A DNA stretch of 64,000 nt, taken from Effrenium voratum (lineage: Eukaryota; Sar; Dinophyceae; Suessiales; Symbiodiniaceae). Numbering within the stretch: position 1 is the first letter of the stretch; each line of letters begins with the position of its first letter. The stretch lies in the NCBI GenBank assembly GCA_963377175.1, contig CAUJNA010003783.1, positions 399,504 to 463,503 on the forward strand. Direction: 5' to 3'. This document shows positions 36,520-47,805 of this stretch, piece after piece. The position numbers and the translations under genes are program-made. The notes below the pieces were generated by a model that saw nothing but the letters and a program-made list of their open reading frames with translations, searched no databases and was not told the origin of the DNA.

Positions 36520-37315
36520 AAATGCAGGCAGAGGAATATCTGGAAGAGGAGCATGGGGAGGAGTATGAGGAGCCGCCTGCGGAGGAGCAGTTTGAGGAGG
36601 CGAGGCGTGTGTGCATGTATGTGTGTGTGTGTGGCAGAATTTTAATGACACACTTACTTTTTAGCCACTGATGGTGGGGCATGTGCTATCCCTTGTTCAG
36701 TCAACGGCCTGGCATTGGCACATGTGGCTTGTCACTTGTCATTCAGTGTTGTAGCATGTGGAGAGTCAGGTGGCTGTGGAGAGTCAGGTGGCTGTGGAGA
36801 GCCAGGCCTGGAGGGCCAGCAAGCCTTCGCTGCATCAGGCCAGCAGGCCTCAGGCCAGCAGGCCCCCAGGCCTGCATCAGGCCAGCAGGCCTTCAGGCTT
36901 GCCTCAGGCCAGCAAGCCTTCAGGCCTGCATCAGCAAGCCACCTCTGGCCTGCGTCAGCCAGCCACTGGCCCTCCACCCATTGGTGGCAAACTGTCAGCC
37001 ACCAGGGCCACCAAGCCTGCTTCCAAGAAGAGGCCTTCCGCACCTGCTGCCAAGAGTATGCCTGTGGCCAAGAGGCACAAGGCAGGGGCTCTGGGCTGCC
37101 AAAGTCTGGTATTCATTGTTTGCGTGGCCAGGTGTATGAAGTTGATTCAGATGATGATTCTGCAGTTGGTGAGGAGGCCACTTCCTTGTCCTTGTGCCTG
37201 CCTTCCTTCCATGCCTGGATGAGCATGTGCCCAGGCAGCGCCGGAGGAGGCCCAGGCAGCAGCTGAGGATGACTCAGTGACTGTCTTTGTAGGAACGAAC
37301 CAACTGCCAAGTTGA
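36520..37315 (+). CDS. Exons of an acidic/lysine-rich protein (partial model)
   Basis: Three stretches look coding. The first is a Glu-rich exon (EEYLEEEHGEEYEEPPAEEQ, about 36,530-36,606). The second is a basic stretch with SKKRPSAPAAKS and VAKRHKAG near 37,020-37,085. The third is an acidic end reading VYEVDSDDDSAVGEEA (about 37,131-37,178) and, after a TGCCCAG 3' splice site, AAPEEAQAAAEDDSVTV from 37,234. A Gly/Gln/Ala-rich patch at 36,830-36,930 is made of the GCAGGCCTGCAGG palindrome repeated in frame. The charge pattern suggests a nuclear or nucleic-acid-associated protein. Exon connectivity is uncertain. Confidence 0.4.
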
Positions 37316-37438
37316 AAGAAATAAAGGTAAGCCCGCTCTGTTTCATGAAGTTTGGGATAGGCCACCACTAGCCCTGGTGCACACTTCTTGCTGAATGCAG
37401 TAATGGGGACAAGGAATCAGCTTGGCTTGCTTTGGCAG

Positions 37439-37990
37439 GAGAAGGATGAGTCCTGGGATGATGGAGGCACGCAGATCCCACAGGAGGCACAGCAGATCCC
37501 ACAGGAGCTTGCCTCAGAACACAGTACTTGCCCCCAGCTTAAACATGACTGTAGCTTGCATTGGGCTGGCAGGCGCACGCAACCACCAACCATGCTCCTT
37601 GTCTGCTCCTGACCAGGAGCTTGAGGACGCTGGCTTCACAGATTGCGGACAATGCGTGTATGTGGGGCCCATGGATAAGTTTGACCCGGACAAGATGTTC
37701 CCAGACTTCGACTTTGACAATGTGCCGGTGGCCATTCTCAACTGCCAGAAGAAAGAGCTCCCTGGCTGTTTGGTTAGGTGGACACAAACTGCTGCAGTCC
37801 TTTTGCTGTTGGCAGTTCAGGGCCAGTTTGGCAGAGCCAGCCAGGTGCTATGTTGCTGTTTGTTGTGCACTCTTGGTCATTGCGACTCTAGAGGAATGGC
37901 CAGTGGTGGGCAGACCACCTTTCCAAGTACAACATCCCCTTCTTGGCAGCCAATCCAAATTGGATGAAGTGGCGAGCCAGCCAGCCAGCT
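37439..37990 (+). CDS. Three spliced exons of an unknown protein
   Basis: An exon at 37,439 follows TTTGGCAG and encodes EKDESWDDGGTQIPQEAQQ. The next, 37,617-37,772, follows CTGACCAG and encodes 52 residues starting ELEDAGFTDCGQCVYVGPMD and ending KKELPGCL. A 119-nt intron, GTTAGG...CTCTAG (37,773-37,891), joins it in phase to an exon encoding RNGQWWADHLSKYNIPFLAA and then NPNWMKW. The joined sequence reads as a normal globular protein, while all other frames are broken. I recognise no family. It probably belongs with the exons upstream and the C-x5-R exon 0.7 kb downstream. Confidence 0.6.
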
Positions 37991-38673
37991 TGGCTGCAAT
38001 TGCAATAGCTGGGGGGCTGTGGGCAACGCCTCACCCATTGGGCAACTGGGCCATGTGACTACCCGGGTCCAAAACTTGCTCCCTGCAATGGTTCACCTTG
38101 GCCCCAAAACACCCTTTGAAGCCTATTCAAAGCCCTTCAACAGATTGGAAAGTCAGAATTCAGAAGGCCATAAGGTCTTCCCCCATGCTTCTGGCATTCA
38201 GTACAGGGACTTGTGGCTTTGGGCCCAATATTTTAGAATCTTGGTCCATGCCTTTGGCTTTCCAAGGCATGGGTGCCCCTAAAATAATCTTTATGCCTAG
38301 GCCATCAAATGTGTTCTGGGGCTTGCATGAGACCATGGCCGCCTCTGCCCGTATGGAAGATATCGTCAGAGTCTGAAGTCGGACATGGTAATCATTGGGG
38401 GTTCGACTACCCCCTGGGCCGTTTATTTTGAAATTGCGTTTGTCGGGCCTGGGTCTGCTTGTCAATGGGTTAAGAGTCTGAAACATTTTGTGGCCAGGGA
38501 AAGAATACTGATCTGGCTGGTCATGCATAGTGCACGGAAAAATACTCAGCAAGCCAGCCAAGATTGAAGTTCGAGTCTTGATGAACTTGTGGTTGCTGGA
38601 CTTTTGAAAGGTTGCCCATCAAAACTTCAGCCTAGATGTGCGCGTTGTGTCTTGCTGCCCTGTTGCCCTTAAG

Positions 38674-39023
38674 GTGGAGGAAGACGGCTGAATGGGGCAT
38701 GAAGCACCTGAAGGATGGCCAGCTTCTTGTGGTGGCCTGCAACCAGGGCAGGGTGCGGTCTCCTGTGGTGGCAGCATGGATGACTCTTTGATGCACATTC
38801 TCTGCCTGTGCAAGGCTTGACTTGCCTCAGCCCTCTGCCTTGTGCCCCCAAGCGCCTCAGGAAGATGGTCTTGCATGACATCTCCTTTCAAGATGCTGTG
38901 GCTAGGTTGCACTTGCAAGGCAGGTTTGTGGCAGGCAAGAGAGTTGTCAAGGTTGTCGACCTCTCTGTGTGCCGGCCGCAAGTGGACATCAGCAGCATTG
39001 AGAATATGCAGTTGCCTGGCTAA
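38674..39023 (+). CDS. Two exons with a C-x5-R phosphatase-like loop
   Basis: After a CCCTTAAG 3' splice site, the first exon encodes RKTAEWGMKHLKDGQLLVVA followed by CNQGRVRSPVVAAW. The motif C-N-Q-G-R-V-R fits the C-x5-R signature loop of cysteine phosphatases, preceded as expected by a hydrophobic beta strand and followed by a helix. The next exon (from about 38,853) encodes RLRKMVLHDISFQDAVARLH and ends ENMQLPG with a stop at 39,023. The motif alone is short, so this could be a phosphatase, a P-loop-like binding site or coincidence. The opposite-strand open frame here is a shadow. Confidence 0.45.
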
Positions 39024-39106
39024 ATCGTAAGTGAGAGGATGTCTTTGGCCTGGCTCTTCAAGCATGTTGCTTGCTATGGTTTGTGCGCAGCAAACACCCA
39101 AATGAC

Positions 39107-39311
39107 AGCTACCCAACTGCCCAAGAGCAATGTGTGCTTCCTGAGGTTGAGCGACTTCCTGGATGGCCTTCTGCAGGACACCCGTCGCCTTTTGTCTGCA
39201 AGGAAGTTTGGTGCATGGGAAGACAAAGGAAACTGCAAAATAATTGTGACTTTCCCTCCCCGTGGGAAGCTGACTCTGTCTTGGTTCTGTGCCAGAACTT
39301 GCCAGGATTAG
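39107..39311 (+). CDS. Possible exon, unknown protein
   Basis: The frame reading NVCFLRLSDFLDGLLQDTRR then KFGAWEDKGNCKIIVTFPPR and ending CARTCQD at a stop (39,309-39,311) has normal composition and a helix-then-strand pattern. The stop may lie beyond a 5' splice site. No family is recognised. Confidence 0.35.
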
Positions 39312-40323
39312 GCGTGAAGCCTTCAGGCCTTTTGCTGAAAGCCCCAAGGTCCCTAGTTCAAAAAGGGTCAGTGGGTCAGCCCAACTGCCCATTGCAAACT
39401 CACCTGCATGCAGGGCGCAGGTCTGCAGTCTTGCGCAATCAATCATTTAGAAGGGACATACATGTTCACAATTACCTAGCAAAAAGCTAATACTTAGTGT
39501 TTCCCACTCAGGTCAAATCATGAGACGGCAACTGATGCCATTTGCCTGAAGGCTGCTGCTGTACAGGTCTACAGGCCTGCAAGCTGCAGGCCTGCAGATT
39601 TTCAATCTAGAGTTGCAGTCCTGCGCTGCCTGCAGAAGAAAAGGCTGACAGTGCAAATCACCGTTTGGCACACAATCAGCTTGGTGATTGACAATTAGCT
39701 TGCCATCCTTGTGTGCTTTGCCAAGGCCTGACATTGCCAGAGGAAAAGCCAGGTGCCCAGCTGGGGTAAGAGCTTTTAATGGTGATGGTTTGTGGCTAGC
39801 ATTGCTTGCAGCCAGTAGGACACTACATGCTTGAAGCACTTTTGAAGCACTTGCAGGGTGGGCAGCCAGTAGGACACTACATGTCATGTTTGAAGTGCTT
39901 GCATGGCGGACATGAAAGGCTGACCTGATTGTTCTGTAGCCACAAGATGGGGCCGCCAAAACATCACCAATGAACGTCATCCTGCTTGCTACACACTCAT
40001 TCTTTTCCTGAACCTGTGCCCGCGCACAGGCCATGACCTGCCTTTCCTGGCAATGCCAAGGACCAGCAGGCCTGGCTGCAATGGAAACCTACCAGGGTCC
40101 AGACTGTTTCCCAGTCTGTTGGATGCGTTGGGTGATTGCAAAAGTGCTGCTTTTCCTTTTTGGCAATCGTGTCACTTTGGCCCAACAAACCTCAGCATTG
40201 TGTGGAATTTGCATTCGTGCTCATGTATGTTGGAGTTGGGCATGCCCTTTGACACACTGATTCTGTTGCATTGGCCACATGTCACAACATGTTGACTGAC
40301 TGACTGGTTGGGACCCCCTGCCC
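39312..40323. other. Intronic or intergenic stretch
   Basis: No supported exon is seen. A dense cluster of GCAGGCCTGCAGG-type palindromes lies at 39,560-39,605. Two direct copies of GCAGCCAGTAGGACACTACA lie at about 39,809 and 39,861. Confidence 0.4.
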
Positions 40324-41410
40324 ATGGCGCTGACTGTGAGTTTGTTGCAGAACCTTTCTGGCCAGCAGGCGTTTGGCATCAGGATAGTAGGCAAGCAGGC
40401 AAGTAGGCTCTTTGCCATGGCAGCGGTGCTGACTGATTTGACTGTGGAGTACAGGGTGAAGTTTGCAACCTCCACTGGTGATGCAGCACCATACTTTGTG
40501 CATCTTGGCCTCACTGTGTGGTGCTGTGAATAAGTTGATGGCTTCCGATTGTGGCCCTGCCCACCCACACTTCTTGAGGAGCATTGTTGGCATTCCGGGA
40601 CAAGCCCAAACAGATGCTGCCAAAGGCCCAACGCCTGTCAGCTGCTCAATTTGTTGCGCAAGACTGCTTCACCACTGTGGGGGTCCATGTAAGCAGGCTT
40701 TGGGTTTTTCAGCTGAAAGGTCTGGGACGGCGCGGAGGGCTACCTGGCCCTGCAGGGGCACCAGATGCTGACTGTGGCCCTCAAGAAGCAGGTCTTCCAT
40801 GGGGAGCAAGAAGTGGGCCAGGCCAGTGTGGCAGGACCCTTAGATTTACTTGGCCACAAACTCTTAGTTCTTCCCACTTTGTTTTGGTGTGTCTTCCAGC
40901 ACTGCAGGCAACAACCCTGCTGAGCACGGAATGGAGCACATTCAACCTGCAGTGTGGCATTTCCAAAATGGTGATTGAGCTACGCCACAGAGGGGAGGCA
41001 GGCCTGCAGGCCAGTTCCTTGGCTAAGACTTATTACCGGCCCCCAGGCACAGGCAACAAACCCACCCCAACCAACACTGCACTTCAGTGCACTGCTTCTG
41101 AGGCAGGCCTGCTGGACCTGATGCAGATCAGGCACTGGCTGGCCTGCAACATCAGCCTGTGTCCAGCCACAGCGTCCCTCACAGCTGGGACGATGTGCAG
41201 TACTTCTTGAGGAAGCAGATGCCCATCCCCAACGTGCCAAGGTCTGATCCAAGGCGCCAATATTTTTGGCTGACAGAGGGCAGCCTGGAGCAGAGGTTCA
41301 CTGGCATCACCTACCAGCCTGCAATGGTTGACGCAGTCACCAGGAGTCACAAGGCTGCACTGTGCAATGCTCAGGGCCTCTTTTCAATCAAAAATGAGCC
41401 ACAGCCTTGA
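40324..41410 (+). CDS. Exons of an unknown protein (partial model)
   Basis: Candidate exons in order: LFAMAAVLTDLTVEYRVKFA within 40,324-40,533; FRDKPKQMLPKAQRLSAAQF within 40,584-40,690; GYLALQGHQMLTVALKKQVF after a GAAAG|G site near 40,720; LLSTEWSTFNLQCGISKMVI after an ACTGCAG site at 40,907; and SWDDVQYFLRKQMPIPNVPR ending in a stop at 41,410. The fourth and fifth are in different frames with no splice site I can fix between them, so there may be a frameshift near 41,110-41,170. A palindrome (GGCAGGCCTGCAGGCC) lies in frame near 41,000, giving EAGLQAS. Function unknown. Confidence 0.4.
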
Positions 41411-42186
41411 CATTGTGGTGACAACTGAGGCTTGGCTGCCTTGAATGTGCTGCCCAAGCTTGCAATCATGCAGCAAGGCATGCAGACCGGGGCAGGCATG
41501 CAGGCCAGTGCAGGCATGCAGACCGGGGAAGGCATGCAGGCCAGGCGGCCAGAGGAATGTTGCCTGGTGGCATCTGCTTACCCCTGCTGGCTTGCATGTT
41601 CCTGCTAGTTCTTGTAGCCAAGCCAAAACTATGCTGTGACCTCAGGCTTGATTGAATGGCTGGCTGATCCTAGCCATTTGCAGACCTTGAGAGCATGGCT
41701 GTCAGTGGCCTGCTTGCACTCTAACATCATGTTGCACCTTTTAAGTTTTTCAGGTGAGGCTGGCAAACACTTTTGCAACAAGACCACCACAATGCTCAGA
41801 TGCAGTTGCAGTTGCCAAAAGAGTCCTAGATAGTTGGCCACGCCACCCTTCTCAAGTGGGGAATCTCACCTTCACCCTGTGTGCGAATCGTTGGTCTTCA
41901 ACTTCAAGTCCTTCTTTGCACAATAAGTTTGAAGTCTTGAATGAGAAGACCGTCCACTGAGCAAGGGGAGCCCAACAACAGGACCATTTTGCTGGCCAAG
42001 CTGCCAAAGTAAGGACCTGCCCAATGGCATGTGCGCATGCACGCCAGCCATGCTGTGGCACTGGTCCCTCCATGGCTCCAATGGCTTCAGTGAGTGTAGC
42101 CTCGGATACCTGTATCCTTCGGATGTCAACTTCCAGCTTGCCAAGCATGTGCCTGGGCATTATGGGTGAAATCTTTTGTTGTGTCC
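41411..42186. other. Intronic or intergenic stretch with GCAGGCATGCAGRCC repeats
   Basis: A run of GCAGGCATGCAG / GGCATGCAGGCC units at about 41,475-41,545 is a local variant of the element's palindrome family. No exon could be supported. Confidence 0.4.
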
Positions 42187-42724
42187 AGCTTGGCTCCTTT
42201 TGAACAACCAGCAAAGGTCGGCGACTTTATGCTGGTATTGAGGGATGCCCTGATCAAGCTGGGCATCTACCAGCCTGACAAGGGCCTTGTTGAGGCCCCG
42301 CCTCTTGGACACATTTGGACATTTGTGTTCGGGGGTCTTGTTGCCTTGGGGCACGCAAGGCGACGGTGGGGGCATTCCTTGCCCGGCACTTCGGGCCGCA
42401 TTGGGACAAGTACCAGTCCCCATATGGCTGGGCGATTGAGTTCCAGCAGGAAGACATGCTGGGATCGGAGGCCGTTGTTTTGCAGGCTCGCAGGCATGCA
42501 TTCCGTGCCTAGTCAGCAAGCAGGTGACAAGTGAGTATTGTGTTGTAGTGCTGAGCCTAGCCACAGCTGATTTCCTGACTCCAGGGCCTGCAGACCTTTT
42601 CGCGAACAATGAGCTGTACAGCTGGTGGTCGCATGAGAAGGGTCAGTTCTGCTGGTGCTTCTACCGGTCCCCAGAGAGCCTGGGGGGGGTGCACCATGTG
42701 CACTTCTGGAAGGTGCTCCAGTAA
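42187..42724 (+). CDS. Exons of an unknown protein (partial model)
   Basis: PFEQPAKVGDFMLVLRDALI with KLGIYQPDKGLVEAPPLG (from 42,187) is followed in another frame by KATVGAFLARHFGPHWDKYQ with SPYGWAIEFQQEDMLGSEAV (about 42,348-42,480). After a GACTCCAG site (about 42,582), ADLFANNELYSWWSHEKGQF and FYRSPESLGGVHHVHFWKVL end at a stop at 42,724. Many aromatic residues and no repeats argue that it is real coding sequence. No domain is recognised. Confidence 0.45.
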
Positions 42725-42940
42725 CTTGGCAGTATCAGGTGACAAGTTGGTCACATGAAGTGTAGGCACATTCTTCAACATCAAGTTATAGTTCCATTTG
42801 GCTGTGAGGATTTGGCCCTGGCTCACAGACCCAACATCTTGTTGGTCATTGAGGGAACAGTTGCCATCCATGGTGTTCAGTGTTCTGTTCCAAGTGCATG
42901 GCATTTTTCAGTTCTTGCCTGAGCTTGCTGAGGCAAAGGC

Positions 42941-43453
42941 ATGTTTGGCAGGTGTGAACATTTGTCTGAGCTAAGGGAGCAGGCTGATGGCACCTTTGCA
43001 CAGCGGGGGGACAACCGGACCTATGTCCCTGGCAGCACTGATGCCGCTCCTTGGCCAGAGAGCCTTACCCCTAGAGTATCTAGCCATGTCTTTGCTGCAC
43101 CTAAGGCTGTTTTCAAGCCTCTGAGAGCTGAGCGAGATGAGCTGCCTCCCAATTGGTGCATGACGCAGATTGACAATGTCCAGGAATCCTGGATGCCAAT
43201 GCCTCATTTGCCTGCATTGCCCTGCCCTGCCCTGCTTTGGTGCCATTTGAGTTTGTGGCTTGCCGAGGCAGGTGAAGCAGTGGAGTCTGGAACGCGTGTG
43301 CATGTGCCAGAAGATTGGCAGCACAGAACGCGTGGCAGTCTTGCTGGAGATGTCTGGGGCCCAACCAAGTCTCACAAGCCAATTGTCATGGAAGCAAGCG
43401 CGTCCTCAGGTCACATGATCCCTCGAGTCGGTCCTGGCGCAGGCCTAAGATGA
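42941..43453 (+). CDS. Possible exons, unknown protein
   Basis: A continuous frame reads GTFAQRGDNRTYVPGSTDAA near its start and GSLAGDVWGPTKSHKPIVME near its end. The middle (about 43,200-43,260) has low-complexity Pro/Leu/Cys content and may be an unspliced intron. Function unknown. Confidence 0.3.
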   Translation: MFGRCEHLSELREQADGTFAQRGDNRTYVPGSTDAAPWPESLTPRVSSHVFAAPKAVFKPLRAERDELPPNWCMTQIDNVQESWMPMPHLPALPCPALLWCHLSLWLAEAGEAVESGTRVHVPEDWQHRTRGSLAGDVWGPTKSHKPIVMEASASSGHMIPRVGPGAGLR

Positions 43454-44245
43454 GCATGATCAAGGCAGGGCCATCATCATTAATAGTTTATTGCTGCTGT
43501 TGTGTTTTCCAAGTTGCACACCTGTCCTTATGCTGCAGATGCGCACCAACATGGTCCCAGATGAGCTGTGGCAGATGGTGAGGCGGACAGCCTAGGGGTC
43601 TTTTTCTGGCATCAAGCCTGTAGACAAGCAGGCCTGCCTATCATGAATTTCTGGCAAGCCTATGTTCAGGCCTGCAGGCCAGCAGGCCCGCCTATCTTGC
43701 CCACTCATTCTAGCCTTGAACCTTTATTGAAACTTCCTGCGCATGAGTTACTGACTTGGAATAGGTCCTGCCTGGCCTGCAGGCGCCCCACACTTTCCAT
43801 GCCAGTGGGGTTGGAATTGCTTGAGGGGGTCAACTAGTGCGCACATTGTCTCACAGCTGTCCCCTCGAGCGTGGTAGAAAGATTGCCGCCCTTGGCACTC
43901 ATGCTGTTGCACTCAGCGATGAAGACAAAAAGAACGCTTGCCAATGGGATGCGTTTCTTCCTTCCGTGCTGAGACAGTTGACAGTTTTGGGCTGGTGCTG
44001 CTTGCCCTTGGTCAGGCAAAAACACAACACAAGCCGGGGGCCTGGACATCCGCTTCAGCTGTCACTTTGCTTTTATTGACAGGCAGGTAGTCCATGAGGG
44101 TATGTGTGGCTGGTTGGCTGTTCAAGTCATCCCCAACTGAGATTTTGTCTTTAAGACATTGGGAACCCTTGAGCTGGTGTTGTGGACAAATGCCAATTTG
44201 GCCCATCTTTGCAGCCATTTTTGTTGTGTTGCGCAGTGTGCCTCA
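43454..44245. other. Intronic or intergenic stretch
   Basis: No supported exon is seen. Another GCAGGCC palindrome cluster lies at 43,660-43,690. Confidence 0.4.
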
Positions 44246-44842
44246 CCTCCCGCCCAGGCCAGACAGCAGGTGCCAGTGTGCGTGACTGGAAAAGCTGCCT
44301 GCATGGAGGAGAGTTGAGCAAGGAATATGTAGACAACCCAATGCGTTTTGGAATCTGGGTGTGTTTTGGTTCACTCATGCATTCTTATTACTTTCAGGAA
44401 ATCGTTGGTTGCTTGGCGCCTTCATTCCAACATCAAAGCTGAATTTGCTGCTGAAGCCCCTGCCCTCCATCACATCATTCATTGCCTTACACTAGTCAAG
44501 GCTGGAATGGCCACACATAACCTGCAATCAGGGCATCCAAGGCATGGGTCCCTTGCCTTGGCCTTCATCTCAAATAATATCCCAAAACCAATACGTAGTA
44601 ACATCCGCCTGCCCTTCCCAAAGCTAGCTTGCCCCCTCCTGGGCTCCATTGGGTATACTGACTGAACATTGTGGCATGGCATTCTCCTTTTCAGGGATGA
44701 TGATGGTTGGCTGCCTCACTTTAGGCAGGCTTGCAGGTGGAATGCCGACTGCCTACCCATGAAACAATGCCCTGCTGCCAGTTGGAAGGGGCGCACAGAT
44801 CTTGGTCAGAGCCTGGCCCATGTTTGGAAATTGCCATCATGA
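44246..44842 (+). CDS. Terminal exons of an unknown protein
   Basis: SVRDWKSCLHGGELSKEYVD (about 44,276-44,335) looks coding. After a TTACTTTCAG 3' site, the exon from 44,398 encodes KSLVAWRLHSNIKAEFAAEA then PALHHIIHCLTLVKAG. After a CCTTTTCAG site, the last exon from 44,695 encodes DDDGWLPHFRQACRWNADCL and ends SLAHVWKLPS at a TGA, 44,840-44,842. Both 3' sites have AG|G with the same phase. This may be the 3' end of the gene or genes beginning near 36 kb. Confidence 0.5.
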
Positions 44843-46449
44843 TAATGCAAGTCAGGGGCACCAGCAGCAGGAATTCTAGTCCAAAATTTCAGGCTGGCCA
44901 TCTCTCTCAGGCGTTTGACCCTGAAAATCACCTCACGCCTGCCCATGTGGATACCCAAGGCCAAGTGTGTCAAAGAGCATTTTGGGGGACGCATTGCTCA
45001 AAACAATGGTGTTGACTTTTTGGGCATTGTGTATGTCTTTGAACACTATCATGTCACCTCCTGTCCACACCCTTTTTGGTGTGTTGGGCAGTCAGCCTGA
45101 ACCCTGAAATGATTCACCACTCCTGTCCCTCTCACACCTGTTTAGCATGTTTTCTCCTGGCCGTATCTAGCCTCAGGAGCCCCTTGTTGATGGTGAGGCT
45201 GTCTTTGTGATCTTGCAGTTGGCTGAAGTTCTTAAGCATTGCATCTTGTCAGCCATTTTGGCTAAGAGGCTTTTTGCAAACACACAACATCAAGAGGAAT
45301 GGCTTACTACAGATTCAGTGACTGGCCATGCAATGCAACGTAGACCAAGTCTTCAATTGGCAATTGTGACATGAAGTGTCCTTGTCTTGCAGACTTGTGC
45401 AGCCGTGCAATAGAAGGGCAAGAAGCTGAAGCAGGCCAACAGGCTAGCTGGCCAGCAGGACCACCCTTGCAGGGCTCATAGCTTAGAACAATTTTCTCGA
45501 ACGGCTTGCTGTAGGGCATGTTGTAATGGGCGTTCTGAGTGGCTCATGTCTGACCTGCTTTGCACAGCTGTCATGCCATCAATTGGGTCAGTGCTGAAAT
45601 TGGCATGCTGTGACACAATACGCCAACTCATTTGCCACTCATTGCCTGCTAGCTGCCAAGGTCAACTTGCAAACCCCGTGGACAGCTGGCCTGTTGCTCC
45701 TTGGCAGCTTCTTCGCTTGCCCAGGGCACATTAGCTTGTCATAGCTGGACTTGATTGGGCGTGATTAGGCTTTGCATCAGTATCTGTATCATGAGCTTGG
45801 GCAGCTCAAGCTTTTTCAGCCTGATAGGGTAGGGTAGGGAAGGGCTGACCCACTTTGCTTCTGCTGACAATGTTGACAAGAAACACGCCAGCCTGCTTTC
45901 TTTCCCGCCTACTTATTGAGCATGGCAAGGCCAGGCAGAGGCAGGCAGAACGCCCTGGCAAAATGCCCAAATTCATGGCCTCAAGTGCCCATTTGCTTTT
46001 GTCAGCTGCTTTGTTGGCCTTGTAACTGAGAAGCCAGCCTGCCACCCTGCCAACTAACATATGAACAAAGCAGCGTGCCAAAGATATAATTCTTGATTCT
46101 CAGCTAGAATGCCTACAGTCTGCTTGCCCTTCCAGACCAATGCAACTGGCAATGTGCATTTGATGTGTTCCCACCTAATTGCTAAGCTTCTTTCCAGAGT
46201 GGCAGAAGACATTTTCTCCACTGGACCTCTGCAAGAGTCAGCTGGCTGACTGGCAGGGTTTTCCTTTGGTCTGGGGACATGCCTTGCAAAGGCAGGCTTG
46301 AGAATTTCCAGGTGCTGCCTGGGGCAAGTAAGTTTCCACATTGCAAAACTTCAAGTTTAACACTTCAGGTGCCTAGTGCTTGAATCATTCCAGGGCTTGT
46401 TTCAGGGGATTGAGCTAATTCTTCCCAGGCATGGAAGCCATGCCTTGGC
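44843..46449. other. Non-coding stretch of the element
   Basis: No supported exon is seen. It contains a spliced-leader-like word at 45,251-45,266 and a CCATGCC / GGCATGG hairpin at about 46,425-46,450. Confidence 0.4.
45251..45266 (+). other. Possible dinoflagellate spliced-leader relic
   Basis: AGCCATTTTGGCTAAG differs from the 3' part of the conserved dinoflagellate spliced leader (AGCCATTTTGGCTCAAG) by loss of one C. Relics of this leader are known to mark genomic copies of reverse-transcribed mRNAs. The word is also partly self-complementary, so a chance origin is possible. Confidence 0.3.
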
Positions 46450-46606
46450 ATGTGTGTGTCTGTGTGCATGTGTGTGTGCATGCACGTAAGAGAGTGTGCA
46501 ACTGCGTTTCTGAGCGTGTTTCCCTGTGTCTCTGTGACTCTGTGTCTCTGTGACTCTGTGGCTCTGTGTCTCTGTGCCTGTTTCTGTGTCTCTGTGTGTG
46601 TGTGTG

Positions 46607-46642
<36 letters not shown>

Positions 46643-46935
46643 CGTGTGTGTGTGTGTGTGGGTGCATGCACGTGTGTGTGTGTGGGTGGGTGGGTGCATG
46701 CATGTGTGCGGGTGTGCGTGCGTGCGTACGTCTGTGCATGCGTGTGTGTGTGTGTGTGCGCAAAGCATGTGTGTGTGTGTGTGTGCACTTGTGTGTGTGC
46801 AGGCATGTGTGCATGTGTGCATGTGTGTGTTTGTGTGCGTGCGTGTGTGTGTGTGTGTGTGGGTGTGTTGTGTGTGTGTGTGTCTGTGTGTGTGTGCACG
46901 TGCATGTGCATGTGTGTGTGTGTATGTGTGTATGT
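46450..46935 (+). repeat. Long degenerate (TG)n microsatellite
   Basis: Nearly 500 bp of TGTG with CATG, CGTG and TCTC interruptions. It leaves open frames on both strands encoding Cys/Val or His/Thr runs, which I reject as genes. Confidence 0.95.
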
Positions 46936-47420
46936 GTTATCATGCCCTGTTTCAACACCAGGGCCAGTGAGGCTTGACAAGCAACACCTACCAGATGTAA
47001 GACTGTGCCCTAAATTCCTGCAAGGGTTTTGAAGGTGAGGGAGCAACCAAGTGTAGTTTTTTTTCTGACTGTTCTCATTGCATTGCGAGCCATCAGCCTC
47101 TGAATTCTTGAATTTTGTCAAAGGTGCCAGTGCCAGGAGTGTTTGTTTCTGTGTGTGTGGCGGGCCCCTGAAGGTCAAACTTCACCTGAAATCGCATCAG
47201 AAGTCAGTATTTTGGGCCAAGCCTTGATGCAACATCTGCCTGGCTGCTGGCATGCTGGTTGCATTGAAAGCCTTGCAAAGCCAGCCATCTTTTGGCCCTT
47301 GATTTTAAAATCTGTGGGAACCCTGGGCCCAAGGTCTGCCTGGCTGAGTAATTTCTTTTCGAATTGAGAGGGGGGATGCAGGCTCAAGCAGGACAGTAGG
47401 TTTTACTTGTTGCAAGCCAC
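46936..47420. other. Non-coding stretch
   Basis: No supported exon or repeat is recognised between the TG microsatellite and the 69-bp array. Confidence 0.4.
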
Positions 47421-47805
47421 CCTGGAACACAAGAGTGGCTCGAACAATGCGCTAAAGCAACGCATTCACGGACACTTGTCTCTAGAATAATAATAATTAT
47501 AATACAAACAAAAGTGTTCAAGCAACGCGTGACAAGAACGCACCCCCAAACACTTGTTCTGGCAAATTCTTCTGTGGGCAAAAGTGTTCGGACCACACCC
47601 AAGAAGCAACTCACCCATGAACACTTGCTCCAGCATGTTTGCGTACACAAACATGCCTGGGCAACGCATGGAAACCGCACAATCAAGTACACTTGCAGCA
47701 GCCAAATCCTTAGTGCGCAAAAGTGTTTGAGCAACGCTTGAAAACAACTGGTTCACAAACACTTGTTCCAGCATACTCCTGTACCAACGTGTTCAAGCAA
47801 TGTGC
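47421..47805 (+). repeat. Degenerate 69-bp tandem array
   Basis: Words of the type AAAAGTGTTCAAGCAACGC start at 47,510, 47,580, 47,649 (diverged), 47,719 and 47,787, a spacing of 69-70 bp. Each unit also has an ACACTTG-TCCAGCA word complementary to AAGTGTT, so each can form a hairpin. The array abuts the 73-bp hairpin array. Confidence 0.7.

Noticed and set aside
38619..39446. Antisense open frame of 275 codons
   Set aside because: It overlaps two + strand exons with readable splice sites, has no start-context or domain support, and no antisense neighbour exists in the element.
46365..47178. Open frames on both strands encoding His/Thr or Cys/Val runs
   Set aside because: Explained by the (TG)n microsatellite, which lacks stops in several frames.
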